Positions 1 through 5,345 of a DNA stretch of 7,154 nt are shown here, piece after piece. Below the pieces are notes generated by a model. That model was not told the origin of the DNA, searched no databases, and saw only the letters and a program-made list of their open reading frames with translations. Position 1 is the first letter of the stretch, and each line of letters begins with the position of its first letter. Source of the DNA: Mucilaginibacter sp. (GTDB taxonomy: Bacteria; Bacteroidota; Bacteroidia; Sphingobacteriales; Sphingobacteriaceae); assembly GCA_014376655.1 (NCBI GenBank), contig JACMRC010000420.1:1-7154 (forward strand). The letters are read 5' to 3'. The position numbers and the translations under genes are program-made.

Positions 1-80
1 CCTTTATCATCATAAACCAAACTGCCTATGCCTTTGGTAATATTTATATTGTTTATTGGATATACATCAAAAAGTTTCAT
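1..80 (-). CDS. argD: Acetylornithine-type aminotransferase, N-terminal fragment (5' end of gene only)
   Basis: Start of a gene that continues past base 1 of the window. The ATG is at 80-78 and 26 codons are visible, beginning MKLFDVYPINNINITKGIGS and continuing LVYDDKG. Bacteroidota ArgD proteins (PLP-dependent class III aminotransferases that convert N-acylglutamate semialdehyde to N-acylornithine) characteristically begin MKLFDVYP..., followed by a KGxGxxVxDxxG segment. The position directly downstream of argC on the same strand fits argD, which acts on the product of ArgC. The 61-base gap to argC has no obvious terminator, so cotranscription is likely. The PLP lysine and most of the enzyme lie outside the window, so the family call rests on the N-terminus and context. 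Confidence 0.82.
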   Translation of the reverse strand, partial: MKLFDVYPINNINITKGIGSLVYDDK

Positions 81-141
81 TGTGTTTAGATATTAAAATT
101 AGATACTTAATTATTACAGGATAAACGTTGGTGGCTGTCGG

Positions 142-1140
142 TTAAAAACCGGTCGCCTTCAATCGTAGACCTGCGCGCTCGTCAAAGCCAAATAATAAGT
201 TCATGTTCTGAACCGCTTGCCCTGAGGCGCCTTTAAGTAAATTATCTAACATGCTGGTAATAAATAGTTTATCACCATATTTTTTAACTTGTATAAATAC
301 CTTGTTGGTGTTCACTACCTGTTTAAGGTCGATATCCCTATCGGTTACGTGTGTAAATGGATGGCTGGAATAATATTCCTGGTAAAGCTTTAAAGCTTCT
401 TCGCCTGATAAATCGCTCTCCAAGTAAATAGCAGCGAAAATCCCCCTGGTGAAATCGCCACGGTAAGGGATAAAGTTTATAGCCTTGTCAAACGATGGCT
501 GTAATTGTTTTAATGATTCACCAATCTCGTTTAAATGCTGATGATCGAACACCTTATAAACCGATAGGTTGTCATTACGCCACGTGAAATGCGTAGTAGC
601 TGTTGGTTTTTGCCCTGCACCGGTAGAGCCGGTTGTAGCAGAGATATGAATCTCACTATTCAGCAAACCTTTAGCTGCCAATGGCAAAACGCCCAATTGT
701 AAACAGGTTGCAAAACAACCGGGGTTAGCAATATTTTGTGCCGATTTAATAGCATCCCTGTTTAATTCAGGCAAACCGTAAACGAAGTTTTTATTTTTTA
801 ATTTTGAATTTTGACTTAGTCTAAAGTCCTGGCTTAGGTCGATGATTTTAACAGAATCCGGTATCGCGTTAGCTTCTAAAAACTTCCTCGCATCGCCGTG
901 GCCTACACATAAAAAAAGTACGTCAACATCGGTCGACAGTACATCTGTGAATTTCAGATCAGTATCGCCGAACAGGTCGGTATGTACTTCATAAATAAAG
1001 TTACCTGCATTGCTGTTGCTGTGTACAAAGGCGATATCAACATTGGGATGGTTCATCAGTATCCGCAGCATTTCGCCGCCGGTATAACCCGCACCGCCTA
1101 TAATGCCTGCTTTTATTTTATTTGAGCTCAATTCTGTCAT
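142..1140 (-). CDS. argC: N-acetyl- (or N-succinyl-) gamma-glutamyl-phosphate reductase
   Basis: A 332-residue cytoplasmic enzyme, full length for the family. It reduces N-acylglutamyl phosphate to the semialdehyde with NADPH, the third step of arginine synthesis. The Rossmann motif GGAGYTGGE is at residues 15-23, the catalytic cysteine is Cys142 in NPGCFAT (139-145), the GSTGAG loop is at 171-176, a His-rich HQH segment is at 200-202, and the C-terminal NLLKGASGQAVQNMNLL helix is at 300-316. The first 23 bases overlap the 3' end of the cupin gene in another frame, which suggests translational coupling. argD follows after 61 bases. In Bacteroides the pathway is known to use succinylated intermediates at the transcarbamylase step, so the acyl group here cannot be settled from this sequence. 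Confidence 0.96.
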   Translation of the reverse strand: MTELSSNKIKAGIIGGAGYTGGEMLRILMNHPNVDIAFVHSNSNAGNFIYEVHTDLFGDTDLKFTDVLSTDVDVLFLCVGHGDARKFLEANAIPDSVKIIDLSQDFRLSQNSKLKNKNFVYGLPELNRDAIKSAQNIANPGCFATCLQLGVLPLAAKGLLNSEIHISATTGSTGAGQKPTATTHFTWRNDNLSVYKVFDHQHLNEIGESLKQLQPSFDKAINFIPYRGDFTRGIFAAIYLESDLSGEEALKLYQEYYSSHPFTHVTDRDIDLKQVVNTNKVFIQVKKYGDKLFITSMLDNLLKGASGQAVQNMNLLFGFDERAGLRLKATGF

Positions 1141-1468
1141 TTTTTGTAGATGGATAAGAGTATAAAATAAACTCCAGGTCGGTGTTTTGATGGTTGGCTA
1201 TAAAATGCTTTTGCATAGGGTCGATCTGGATTGCCTGTTGCTCTCTCAGCTCGGTAATCTCACCATCAATAGTAAATTTTGCCCGGCCTTTTAGTATGAA
1301 GAAAAACTGCGTAGCCTTTTCATGATAATGCAGTTTTTCGGCAGTATCAGGCGGCATTAATTCTTGTTTAACAGATAGCGCGTCGGTATCAACAAAAGTC
1401 CACCCGTGGCAATCATCACCCCAGCTGTAATGGTCTAAACATTCACCTTTTGAAAATACCGTGTTCAT
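1118..1468 (-). CDS. Small single-domain cupin protein in the arginine operon
   Basis: A 116-residue protein with one cupin (double-stranded beta-barrel) domain. Cupin motif 1 is LHYHEKATQFFFILKGRAKF (residues 46-65), with His47 and His49 as expected metal ligands. The usual glutamate ligand position is occupied by Gln54, or is met by Glu50 in a shifted arrangement. Motif 2 is PMQKHFIAN (84-92) with His88. There is no signal peptide, so it is cytoplasmic. Its ATG shares one base with the argG stop (TAATG arrangement) and its 3' end overlaps argC by 23 bases, so it is an integral operon member and probably made in step with both enzymes. The function is unknown. Small cupins include isomerases, dioxygenases and ligand sensors, and nothing here picks one. 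The fold is sure and the role is not. Confidence 0.88.
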   Translation of the reverse strand: MNTVFSKGECLDHYSWGDDCHGWTFVDTDALSVKQELMPPDTAEKLHYHEKATQFFFILKGRAKFTIDGEITELREQQAIQIDPMQKHFIANHQNTDLEFILYSYPSTKNDRIELK

Positions 1469-2664
1469 TATCCTTCGCCGTTAACTTTATGATAGATAGA
1501 TACTTGATTACCAAATATTTTGGAGAAACCTTTAACGTCTTCGCCGCTCCATGAATTATTCATTTCGCCATAAGTGCCAAATTTGTTCGACATCAAATCA
1601 TGATCCGACTCGATACCAACAACCTGGAACCTATATGGCTGCAACTGTACAAATACTTTACCGCTTACATTCTTCTGCGTATCAGTAAGGAAAGCCTCCA
1701 TATTACGCATAATAGGGTCGTGGAACTGGCCCTCATGCAGCCAGTTGCCATAGAACATAGAAAGTTGATCTTTCCAGGTTAACTGCCATTTGGTTAATGT
1801 ATGTTTCTCTAAAGTATGGTGCGCTTTAATAATGATCATTGGCGCTGCGGCCTCAAAACCAACACGGCCCTTGATGCCTATAATGGTATCGCCGACATGG
1901 ATATCGCGGCCAACACCGTAAGGCTGAGCGATGGCTTGTAAAGCCTGGATAACTTCTGTAGGATGATCGTATTTTTTACCATCAAGGGCAACTAACTCGC
2001 CTTTTTCAAAAGTAAGCTCCAAATTTTTGGTTTCAGATTCGGTAACCTGTGTAGGCCACGCTTCTTCAGGTAAACCTAAGTTTGAGGTCAAGGTTTCTTT
2101 ACCACCTACAGATGTTCCCCAAATACCTTTATTGATAGAGTATTGTGCTTTCTCGAAGTTCATTTCAACACCATGCTTTTTCAAGTACTCGATCTCGGCT
2201 TCGCGGCTTAATTTCAGGTCGCGAATAGGGGTTATGATACCAACTTCAGGGATAAGGATATTGAAGATCATATCAAACCTAACCTGGTCGTTACCGGCAC
2301 CGGTGCTGCCGTGGGCAACAAATTCGGCACCAATTTCTTTAGCATAATTAGCAATAGCGGTAGCCTGGCTAACACGTTCGGCACTTACGGAAAGGGGGTA
2401 GGTGTTATTTTTTAATACGTTACCGTATATCAAATAGCGTACACAGGTATTGTAAAAGTTTTCGGTCTCGTCAACAACATGGTGCGATGTAACGCCCATT
2501 TCGTAAGCGCGTTTTTCGACGTTGTTTAATTCCTCGGCACTAAAGCCGCCGGTGTTTACAATTACCGAGTGAACTTCGTAACCCAAGTCTCTTGTTAAAT
2601 ATATACAGCAAAACGAGGTGTCTAAACCACCACTATACGCTAATACTACCTTTTTCTTTTCCAT
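1468..2664 (-). CDS. argG: Argininosuccinate synthase
   Basis: A 398-residue cytoplasmic enzyme that joins citrulline and aspartate, using ATP, to give argininosuccinate. The N-type ATP pyrophosphatase loop AYSGGLDTS is at residues 9-17. ERVSQATAIANYA lies at 96-108, and the substrate loop HGSTGAGNDQVRFD is at 118-131. The segment SINKGIWGTSVGGKET (176-191) replaces the SIDxNLWGRS form of well-studied enzymes, which suggests the divergent ArgG type I associate with Bacteroidota. The length is close to the usual 400. The start ATG at 2664-2662 is followed by MEKKKVVLAYSGG, the normal N-terminus. The stop overlaps the cupin start by one base. Upstream, 56 bases including heptamer repeats separate it from the S23-type gene. 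Confidence 0.97.
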   Translation of the reverse strand: MEKKKVVLAYSGGLDTSFCCIYLTRDLGYEVHSVIVNTGGFSAEELNNVEKRAYEMGVTSHHVVDETENFYNTCVRYLIYGNVLKNNTYPLSVSAERVSQATAIANYAKEIGAEFVAHGSTGAGNDQVRFDMIFNILIPEVGIITPIRDLKLSREAEIEYLKKHGVEMNFEKAQYSINKGIWGTSVGGKETLTSNLGLPEEAWPTQVTESETKNLELTFEKGELVALDGKKYDHPTEVIQALQAIAQPYGVGRDIHVGDTIIGIKGRVGFEAAAPMIIIKAHHTLEKHTLTKWQLTWKDQLSMFYGNWLHEGQFHDPIMRNMEAFLTDTQKNVSGKVFVQLQPYRFQVVGIESDHDLMSNKFGTYGEMNNSWSGEDVKGFSKIFGNQVSIYHKVNGEG

Positions 2665-2671
2665 TGTTTAT

Positions 2672-2694
2672 AAGCTGAAAGCTGAAAGCTGAAA
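2672..2694. repeat. Three tandem copies of the heptamer AAGCTGA
   Basis: Three perfect head-to-tail copies of AAGCTGA at 2672-2678, 2679-2685 and 2686-2692, plus a partial fourth. They lie 8 bases before the argG start in the sense of transcription. The last two copies form part of the left inverted repeat of the S23-type cassette. The opposite end of that cassette lacks one heptamer by comparison, so the unit number seems free to change. They also sit in the argG leader, where they could influence translation. Confidence 0.85.
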
Positions 2695-2704
2695 GACCAA
2701 AGCC
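2680..2704. repeat. Left inverted repeat of the S23-type cassette
   Basis: A 25-base arm beginning AGCTGAAAGC and ending GACCAAAGCC. Its reverse complement matches 3097-3121 at 21 of 25 positions without gaps. The mismatches are two purine transitions, one C/T transition and one A/T transversion. In an RNA spanning the region, the two arms could pair and place the S23-type gene in the loop. Confidence 0.75.
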
Positions 2705-2720
2705 TTTTCACCTCCATACT

Positions 2721-3077
2721 TTATTTCCTTAATACTTTAATCAAGCCAATTAATATGGCTTTTACTTCGTTAATAATTTTATTTATAGTGATGTACAAAT
2801 CTTCATCAATGTAAGACAAATCCTTACTTAATAAACATGAGTATTCTAATTCGTGTGCTGAACCTAAAGCCATATCAAGAAAGTGCGCAAAGTTTTTCTC
2901 TGTAAATCTACCACTACCTTCAATAATGTTTAAAGGGATAGAATATGCAGCACGCTTAGTTTGACTATGCAGGTCAAATTGCTCGCTTTTAGGAAATTTA
3001 GGCAGTATGTTTTTATACACAAACAAAGTTAGTTCGTGTGATTTTTTCCGTGCTTCTAATTTCTTAAAATCTCTCAT
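2721..3077 (-). CDS. Four-helix-bundle protein of the 23S rRNA intervening-sequence (S23) family
   Basis: A 118-residue protein starting MRDFKKLEARKKSHELTLFV. It carries the family hallmarks: an N-terminal [DF]KKL...A..L...VYK helix, SIPLNIIEGSGR (46-57), where family members typically have SIPxNIAEGxGR, then ALGSAHELEY (70-79) and DLSYID (86-91). It is predicted to be all-helical, cytoplasmic and without a catalytic motif. The family is named for proteins encoded in intervening sequences of some bacterial 23S rRNA genes. Relatives (Avd) serve diversity-generating retroelements as nucleic-acid-binding accessory proteins. No reverse transcriptase or variable repeat is present here, so the Avd role is not supported. 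The gene lies within inverted repeats inside the arginine operon, 48 bases after the GNAT gene and 56 before argG. Its biological role is unknown. Confidence 0.9.
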   Translation of the reverse strand: MRDFKKLEARKKSHELTLFVYKNILPKFPKSEQFDLHSQTKRAAYSIPLNIIEGSGRFTEKNFAHFLDMALGSAHELEYSCLLSKDLSYIDEDLYITINKIINEVKAILIGLIKVLRK

Positions 3078-3096
3078 TTTTGCAATTCAAGCTTTT

Positions 3097-3121
3097 AGCT
3101 TTAGTCTTTCTGCTTTTAGCT
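3097..3121. repeat. Right inverted repeat of the S23-type cassette
   Basis: A 25-base arm, AGCTTTAGTC followed by TTTCTGCTTTTAGCT, matching the reverse complement of 2680-2704 at 21 of 25 positions. It lies 19 bases upstream of the S23-type start codon and 4 bases beyond the GNAT stop codon, so it falls exactly in the gap between the two genes. Confidence 0.75.
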
Positions 3122-3125
3122 ATAA

Positions 3126-3803
3126 TTAAAAAATTCTTATATCCTGTCCAAAACTCTTAATGGCGTGTTCTATACGTTCAAAAAGATTAGCTTTTTTTGT
3201 CATCTTTTCAAGATTCTCATTCGGCTGCTGCTCTTCTTTTTTCTTCTCTGCATCCTTTGCTTTCTCAACCGGATCAAATAGCATGGCGGTACACATGCAG
3301 TTTTTACGCTCCTTCATGGTTAATATATCGTAATTAACACAGCTACGGCAACCTTTCCAAAACTCTTCGTCCTGGGTTAGTTCTGAGTAAGTAACCGGTT
3401 CATAACCTAACTCCGAGTTTATCTTCATTACGGCCAATCCGGTGGTTAAACCAAATAGTTTAGCTTCCGGATATTTTGTTCTTGAAAGCTCGAATATTTT
3501 ATGTTTAATAGCTTTAGCTAAACCCGCTTTACGGTATTGCGGAGCAACAATTAAACCCGAGTTAGCCACAAAGTCGCCGTGGCTCCAGGTTTCTATATAG
3601 CAAAAGCCTGCCCATGTGCCATCTTTATGCCAAGCTATTACCGCTTTGCCTTCCAGCATTTTGGTGGCTACATATTCGGGCGAGCGTTGTGCTATGCCGG
3701 TACCACGCGCCTTTGCCGACTCGGCCATCTCATCGCAAATTGCGGGAGCGTAGTCTGCATGTTGGGCGGTAGCAACCTGAATATCGAAATCTTGTATAGT
3801 CAT
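3126..3803 (-). CDS. GNAT-family N-acyltransferase, probable glutamate N-acyltransferase (first arginine step)
   Basis: A 225-residue cytoplasmic protein. The GNAT fold is shown by a beta-strand pair around residues 53-70 (AVIAWHKDGTWAGFCYIE), GLIVAPQYRKAGLAKAIKH (83-101) with the acyl-CoA pyrophosphate loop R-K-A-G-L-A at 91-96, and a helix/strand after it ending in INSELGYEPV (128-137). It begins the arginine operon, and no other first-step enzyme (ArgA or ArgJ) is visible, so it probably makes N-acetyl- or N-succinylglutamate. That role comes from context and from recall of GNAT genes in Bacteroidota arginine clusters. Unusual features are a four-cysteine cluster (Cys152, Cys155, Cys169, Cys171) after the core and a Lys/Glu-rich tail (180-225). 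No amino-acid-kinase domain is fused, unlike classical ArgA. Confidence 0.85.
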   Translation of the reverse strand: MTIQDFDIQVATAQHADYAPAICDEMAESAKARGTGIAQRSPEYVATKMLEGKAVIAWHKDGTWAGFCYIETWSHGDFVANSGLIVAPQYRKAGLAKAIKHKIFELSRTKYPEAKLFGLTTGLAVMKINSELGYEPVTYSELTQDEEFWKGCRSCVNYDILTMKERKNCMCTAMLFDPVEKAKDAEKKKEEQQPNENLEKMTKKANLFERIEHAIKSFGQDIRIF

Positions 3804-3831
3804 TGTAAATAGAAAAAATTACTGTTACAAT
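3802..3831 (-). promoter_or_regulatory. Possible hairpin or operator over the GNAT start codon
   Basis: Perfect 7-base inverted repeat: ATTGTAA at 3802-3808 and TTACAAT at 3825-3831, with a 16-base spacer. The proximal arm includes the A and U of the GNAT start codon, so an mRNA hairpin could partly hide it. It could equally be a protein-binding half-site pair. The stem is AT-rich and weak, and the match may be chance. Confidence 0.25.
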
Positions 3832-4128
3832 TTGCCATTAGGCTTTTAAGTAATTAATGATTTTTTGTTGAAGAAGTTAAAAAAAAACTCCTGGTTGACG
3901 GGCAATGAGGTATGCGGTGATTATACCCGTGGCATGTATAGCCTTCGTCGTGATGGGCTAAATAAAACAGTAGAAACCAAAGCAGCGGCAACCGGGGCAA
4001 AAATTGCTCTTACAGTTGGCTTATTTAAGGTTTGCAGTATCATTTTTTGTAGAATGTTGCTTTATTTAAAATTTGACGCAAAAGTTTGCATTAATTTTAA
4101 CTTATGCAAGGAAAAAATGATTTAAAAT
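3804..4128. other. Control region before the arginine operon, with an unexplained coding-like stretch
   Basis: This intergenic stretch must hold the arginine operon promoter, since the GNAT gene is the first gene. I could not find a clean TTTG/TAnnTTTG pair on the minus strand. On the plus strand, 3865-4125 is open. From about 3884 to 4040 its codons look like real protein (for example GNEVCGDYTRGMYSLRRDGL, then NKTVETKAAATGAKIALTVG), while the sequence on both sides is AT-rich and simple. No ATG precedes the coding-like part, as the frame opens at a TTG. I do not recognise it. It could be a gene remnant, part of a dispersed repeat, or a structured RNA. There are small hairpins in it, such as GGTAT/ATACC. 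Confidence 0.5.
4086..4109. promoter_or_regulatory. 24-bp imperfect palindrome, candidate operator
   Basis: TTGCATTAA (4086-4094) and CTTATGCAA (4101-4109) face each other across six bases, and 7 of 9 positions are complementary. The AT-rich dyad with TGCAT/ATGCA half-sites resembles the general form of ArgR/AhrC boxes (TGNAT...ATNCA) known from other phyla. It lies about 280 bases upstream of the first arginine gene, which is far for direct repression unless the promoter lies close by. Identification as an ArgR site is inference. Confidence 0.3.
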
Positions 4129-4240
4129 AGCAGCCCCCTCTAAATCTCTCCCTGTTGCGGAGACTTTTTTACAATTGGCTTAGAAATAAGCCTGTAGATG
4201 GTAAGCGCCCCCTACCGGGGAGGGTTTGGGTGGGGCTGCT
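4129..4240. repeat. Hairpin-rich interspersed repeat with 9-bp terminal inverted repeats
   Basis: The outer ends AGCAGCCCC (4129-4137) and GGGGCTGCT (4232-4240) are perfect inverted repeats, continuing imperfectly inward (CTCTAAATCTCTCCC against ACCCAAACCCTCCCC). Inside are TCTCC/GGAGA followed by a T-run, a perfect GGCTTA-GAAA-TAAGCC hairpin (4177-4192) and CCCC/GGGG around 4207-4220. This C-rich, T-tract, G-rich layout is of a kind I recall as dispersed in Bacteroidota genomes, often at gene ends. It supplies the last codons and stop of the reductase gene and may act as its terminator. No target duplication is evident. Confidence 0.65.
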
Positions 4241-5189
4241 TCGCAACAATATCATCCACAATCATATCCGCGTGGATGCGCGAATTTTCTATGAACCAAA
4301 GATGCGTGTCTAACCCGCCGCAAACTACGCCGGCAAGGTATAAGCCGGGCAGGTTGGTTTCCATCGTATCGGGATTATATTGTGGGATAAATTTATCGTC
4401 GGAAAGGATCAATCCCCATTTTTTAAGCTGATCGAAATTTGGTTTATAACCTGTCATCGCCATAACAAAATCATTAGGGATAGTTACCAAGCCTTCGGGA
4501 GTAGCAATATCAACTTCGGTTTCTCTTATGGCCTGAAGGTTTGAGTTGAAGTAAACTTTAACGCTTCCTTCTTTGATCCGGTTAATAATATCGGGCCTGA
4601 CCCAATATTTAACGCGGTTGCTTATCTCTTCACCACGAATAACTAAAGTAACATCGGCACCTTTACGATAAGTCTCCAAAGCCACATCAATAGCCGAATT
4701 GCTTGAACCCACCACCACCACCTTTTGCATCGCGAAGAAATGCGGGTCTTTATAATAATGTTTTACTTTAGCCAGATCTTCGCCGGGGATATCCAGGTTA
4801 ACCGCCACATCATAAAAACCGGTTGATATGATAATGCGCTTTGCTGTATAAGTTTCTTTAGTTGTAATTACGGTATAGCTATCATTTGCTTGTTCAACAA
4901 CCGTTACTTCCTCAAATAAATTAATGGGCAGGTTGTTGGACGTTGCCACACGGCGATAATATTCTAATGCTTCGGCACGGGTAGGTTTATTGCTGATGGT
5001 TACAAACGGGATATTGCCTATCTCCAGTTTCTCTGATGTGGAGAAGAAAGTCATGGTAGCTGGGTAGTTGTATATCGAATTTACCAAACAACCTTTTTCT
5101 ATAATAACAAAGCTAAGCCCGGCTTTTTGCGCTTTTAAACCGCAGGCTATTCCAATAGGGCCACCGCCTATAATGAGTACATCAAGCAT
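4212..5189 (-). CDS. ypdA: YpdA-family FAD/NADPH disulfide reductase (putative bacillithiol disulfide reductase)
   Basis: A 325-residue cytoplasmic flavoprotein of the thioredoxin-reductase-like fold. The FAD-binding GGGPIG is at residues 8-13, followed by EKGCLVNSIYNYP (31-43) and TFFSTSEKLEIG (47-58), a block strongly typical of YpdA. The NADPH-binding VVVVGSSNSAID is at 157-168, MTGYKPN at 245-251, and the C-terminal FAD segment LYLAGVVCGGLDTH at 283-296. There is no CxxC pair, as in YpdA and unlike thioredoxin reductase. Staphylococcal YpdA uses Cys14 in GGGPCG, but here that position is Ile12 and a cysteine occurs four residues later (Cys16). YpdA reduces oxidised bacillithiol, and whether this organism makes bacillithiol is not shown here. 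The final PHPNPPR comes from the adjoining repeat. Confidence 0.88.
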   Translation of the reverse strand: MLDVLIIGGGPIGIACGLKAQKAGLSFVIIEKGCLVNSIYNYPATMTFFSTSEKLEIGNIPFVTISNKPTRAEALEYYRRVATSNNLPINLFEEVTVVEQANDSYTVITTKETYTAKRIIISTGFYDVAVNLDIPGEDLAKVKHYYKDPHFFAMQKVVVVGSSNSAIDVALETYRKGADVTLVIRGEEISNRVKYWVRPDIINRIKEGSVKVYFNSNLQAIRETEVDIATPEGLVTIPNDFVMAMTGYKPNFDQLKKWGLILSDDKFIPQYNPDTMETNLPGLYLAGVVCGGLDTHLWFIENSRIHADMIVDDIVAKQPHPNPPR

Positions 5190-5209
5190 GGCTAAAGATA
5201 GAAAATAGT

Positions 5210-5230
5210 GATTGAAGATTAGAGATTAGT
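5210..5230. repeat. Three near-identical heptamers, GATTGAA/GATTAGA/GATTAGT
   Basis: Tandem units at 5210-5216, 5217-5223 and 5224-5230 in the leader of the reductase gene, about 20 bases before its start. Apart from this, the 5190-5345 gap is AT-rich. I see no clean promoter or terminator in it, though it must carry whatever starts the reductase transcript unless the gene is read through from upstream. Confidence 0.6.
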
Positions 5231-5345
5231 TAAACCGGAATTGGAATAATGAATTTAGAATGACTTATGCGCTGTGCAGTTTAAGCAATAAAATACACTC
5301 ACCGATAGGAATAACGATGTCAAAAGATTTTATGCAGATAAATAA

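Larger units (their letters stand above)
2674..3120 (-). mobile_element. Putative mobile cassette: S23-type gene between inverted repeats, flanked by TATAA
   Basis: The unit consists of an S23-type four-helix-bundle gene with matching ends. Read inward, the left end begins GCTGAAAGC (2674-2682) and the right end, on the minus strand, begins GCTAAAAGC (3120-3112). Each runs on to a GAAAGAYYAAAGC-like core, and the left end carries one extra heptamer. Directly outside both ends is TATAA (2669-2673 and 3121-3125), which could be a 5-bp target duplication. The unit separates the GNAT gene from argG in an otherwise tight arginine operon, in the same orientation. No transposase is present, so movement would need help from elsewhere, or the unit may be an immobile repeat-bounded gene. 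The short TATAA match in AT-rich DNA could be chance. Confidence 0.45.

Noticed and set aside
1600..2347. Two plus-strand open frames (1600-1782 and 2027-2347)
   Set aside because: Both lie antisense within argG, whose protein is full length and clearly conserved.
2721..3077. Diversity-generating retroelement accessory (Avd)
   Set aside because: The fold family matches, but there is no reverse transcriptase, template repeat or variable gene in the window.
3579..3812. Plus-strand open frame antisense to the GNAT gene
   Set aside because: Antisense shadow of a protein with intact acyl-CoA motif, with no initiation signal of its own.
4198..4431. Plus-strand open frame starting in the repeat
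   Set aside because: Antisense to the reductase C-terminus and begins inside a repeat element.
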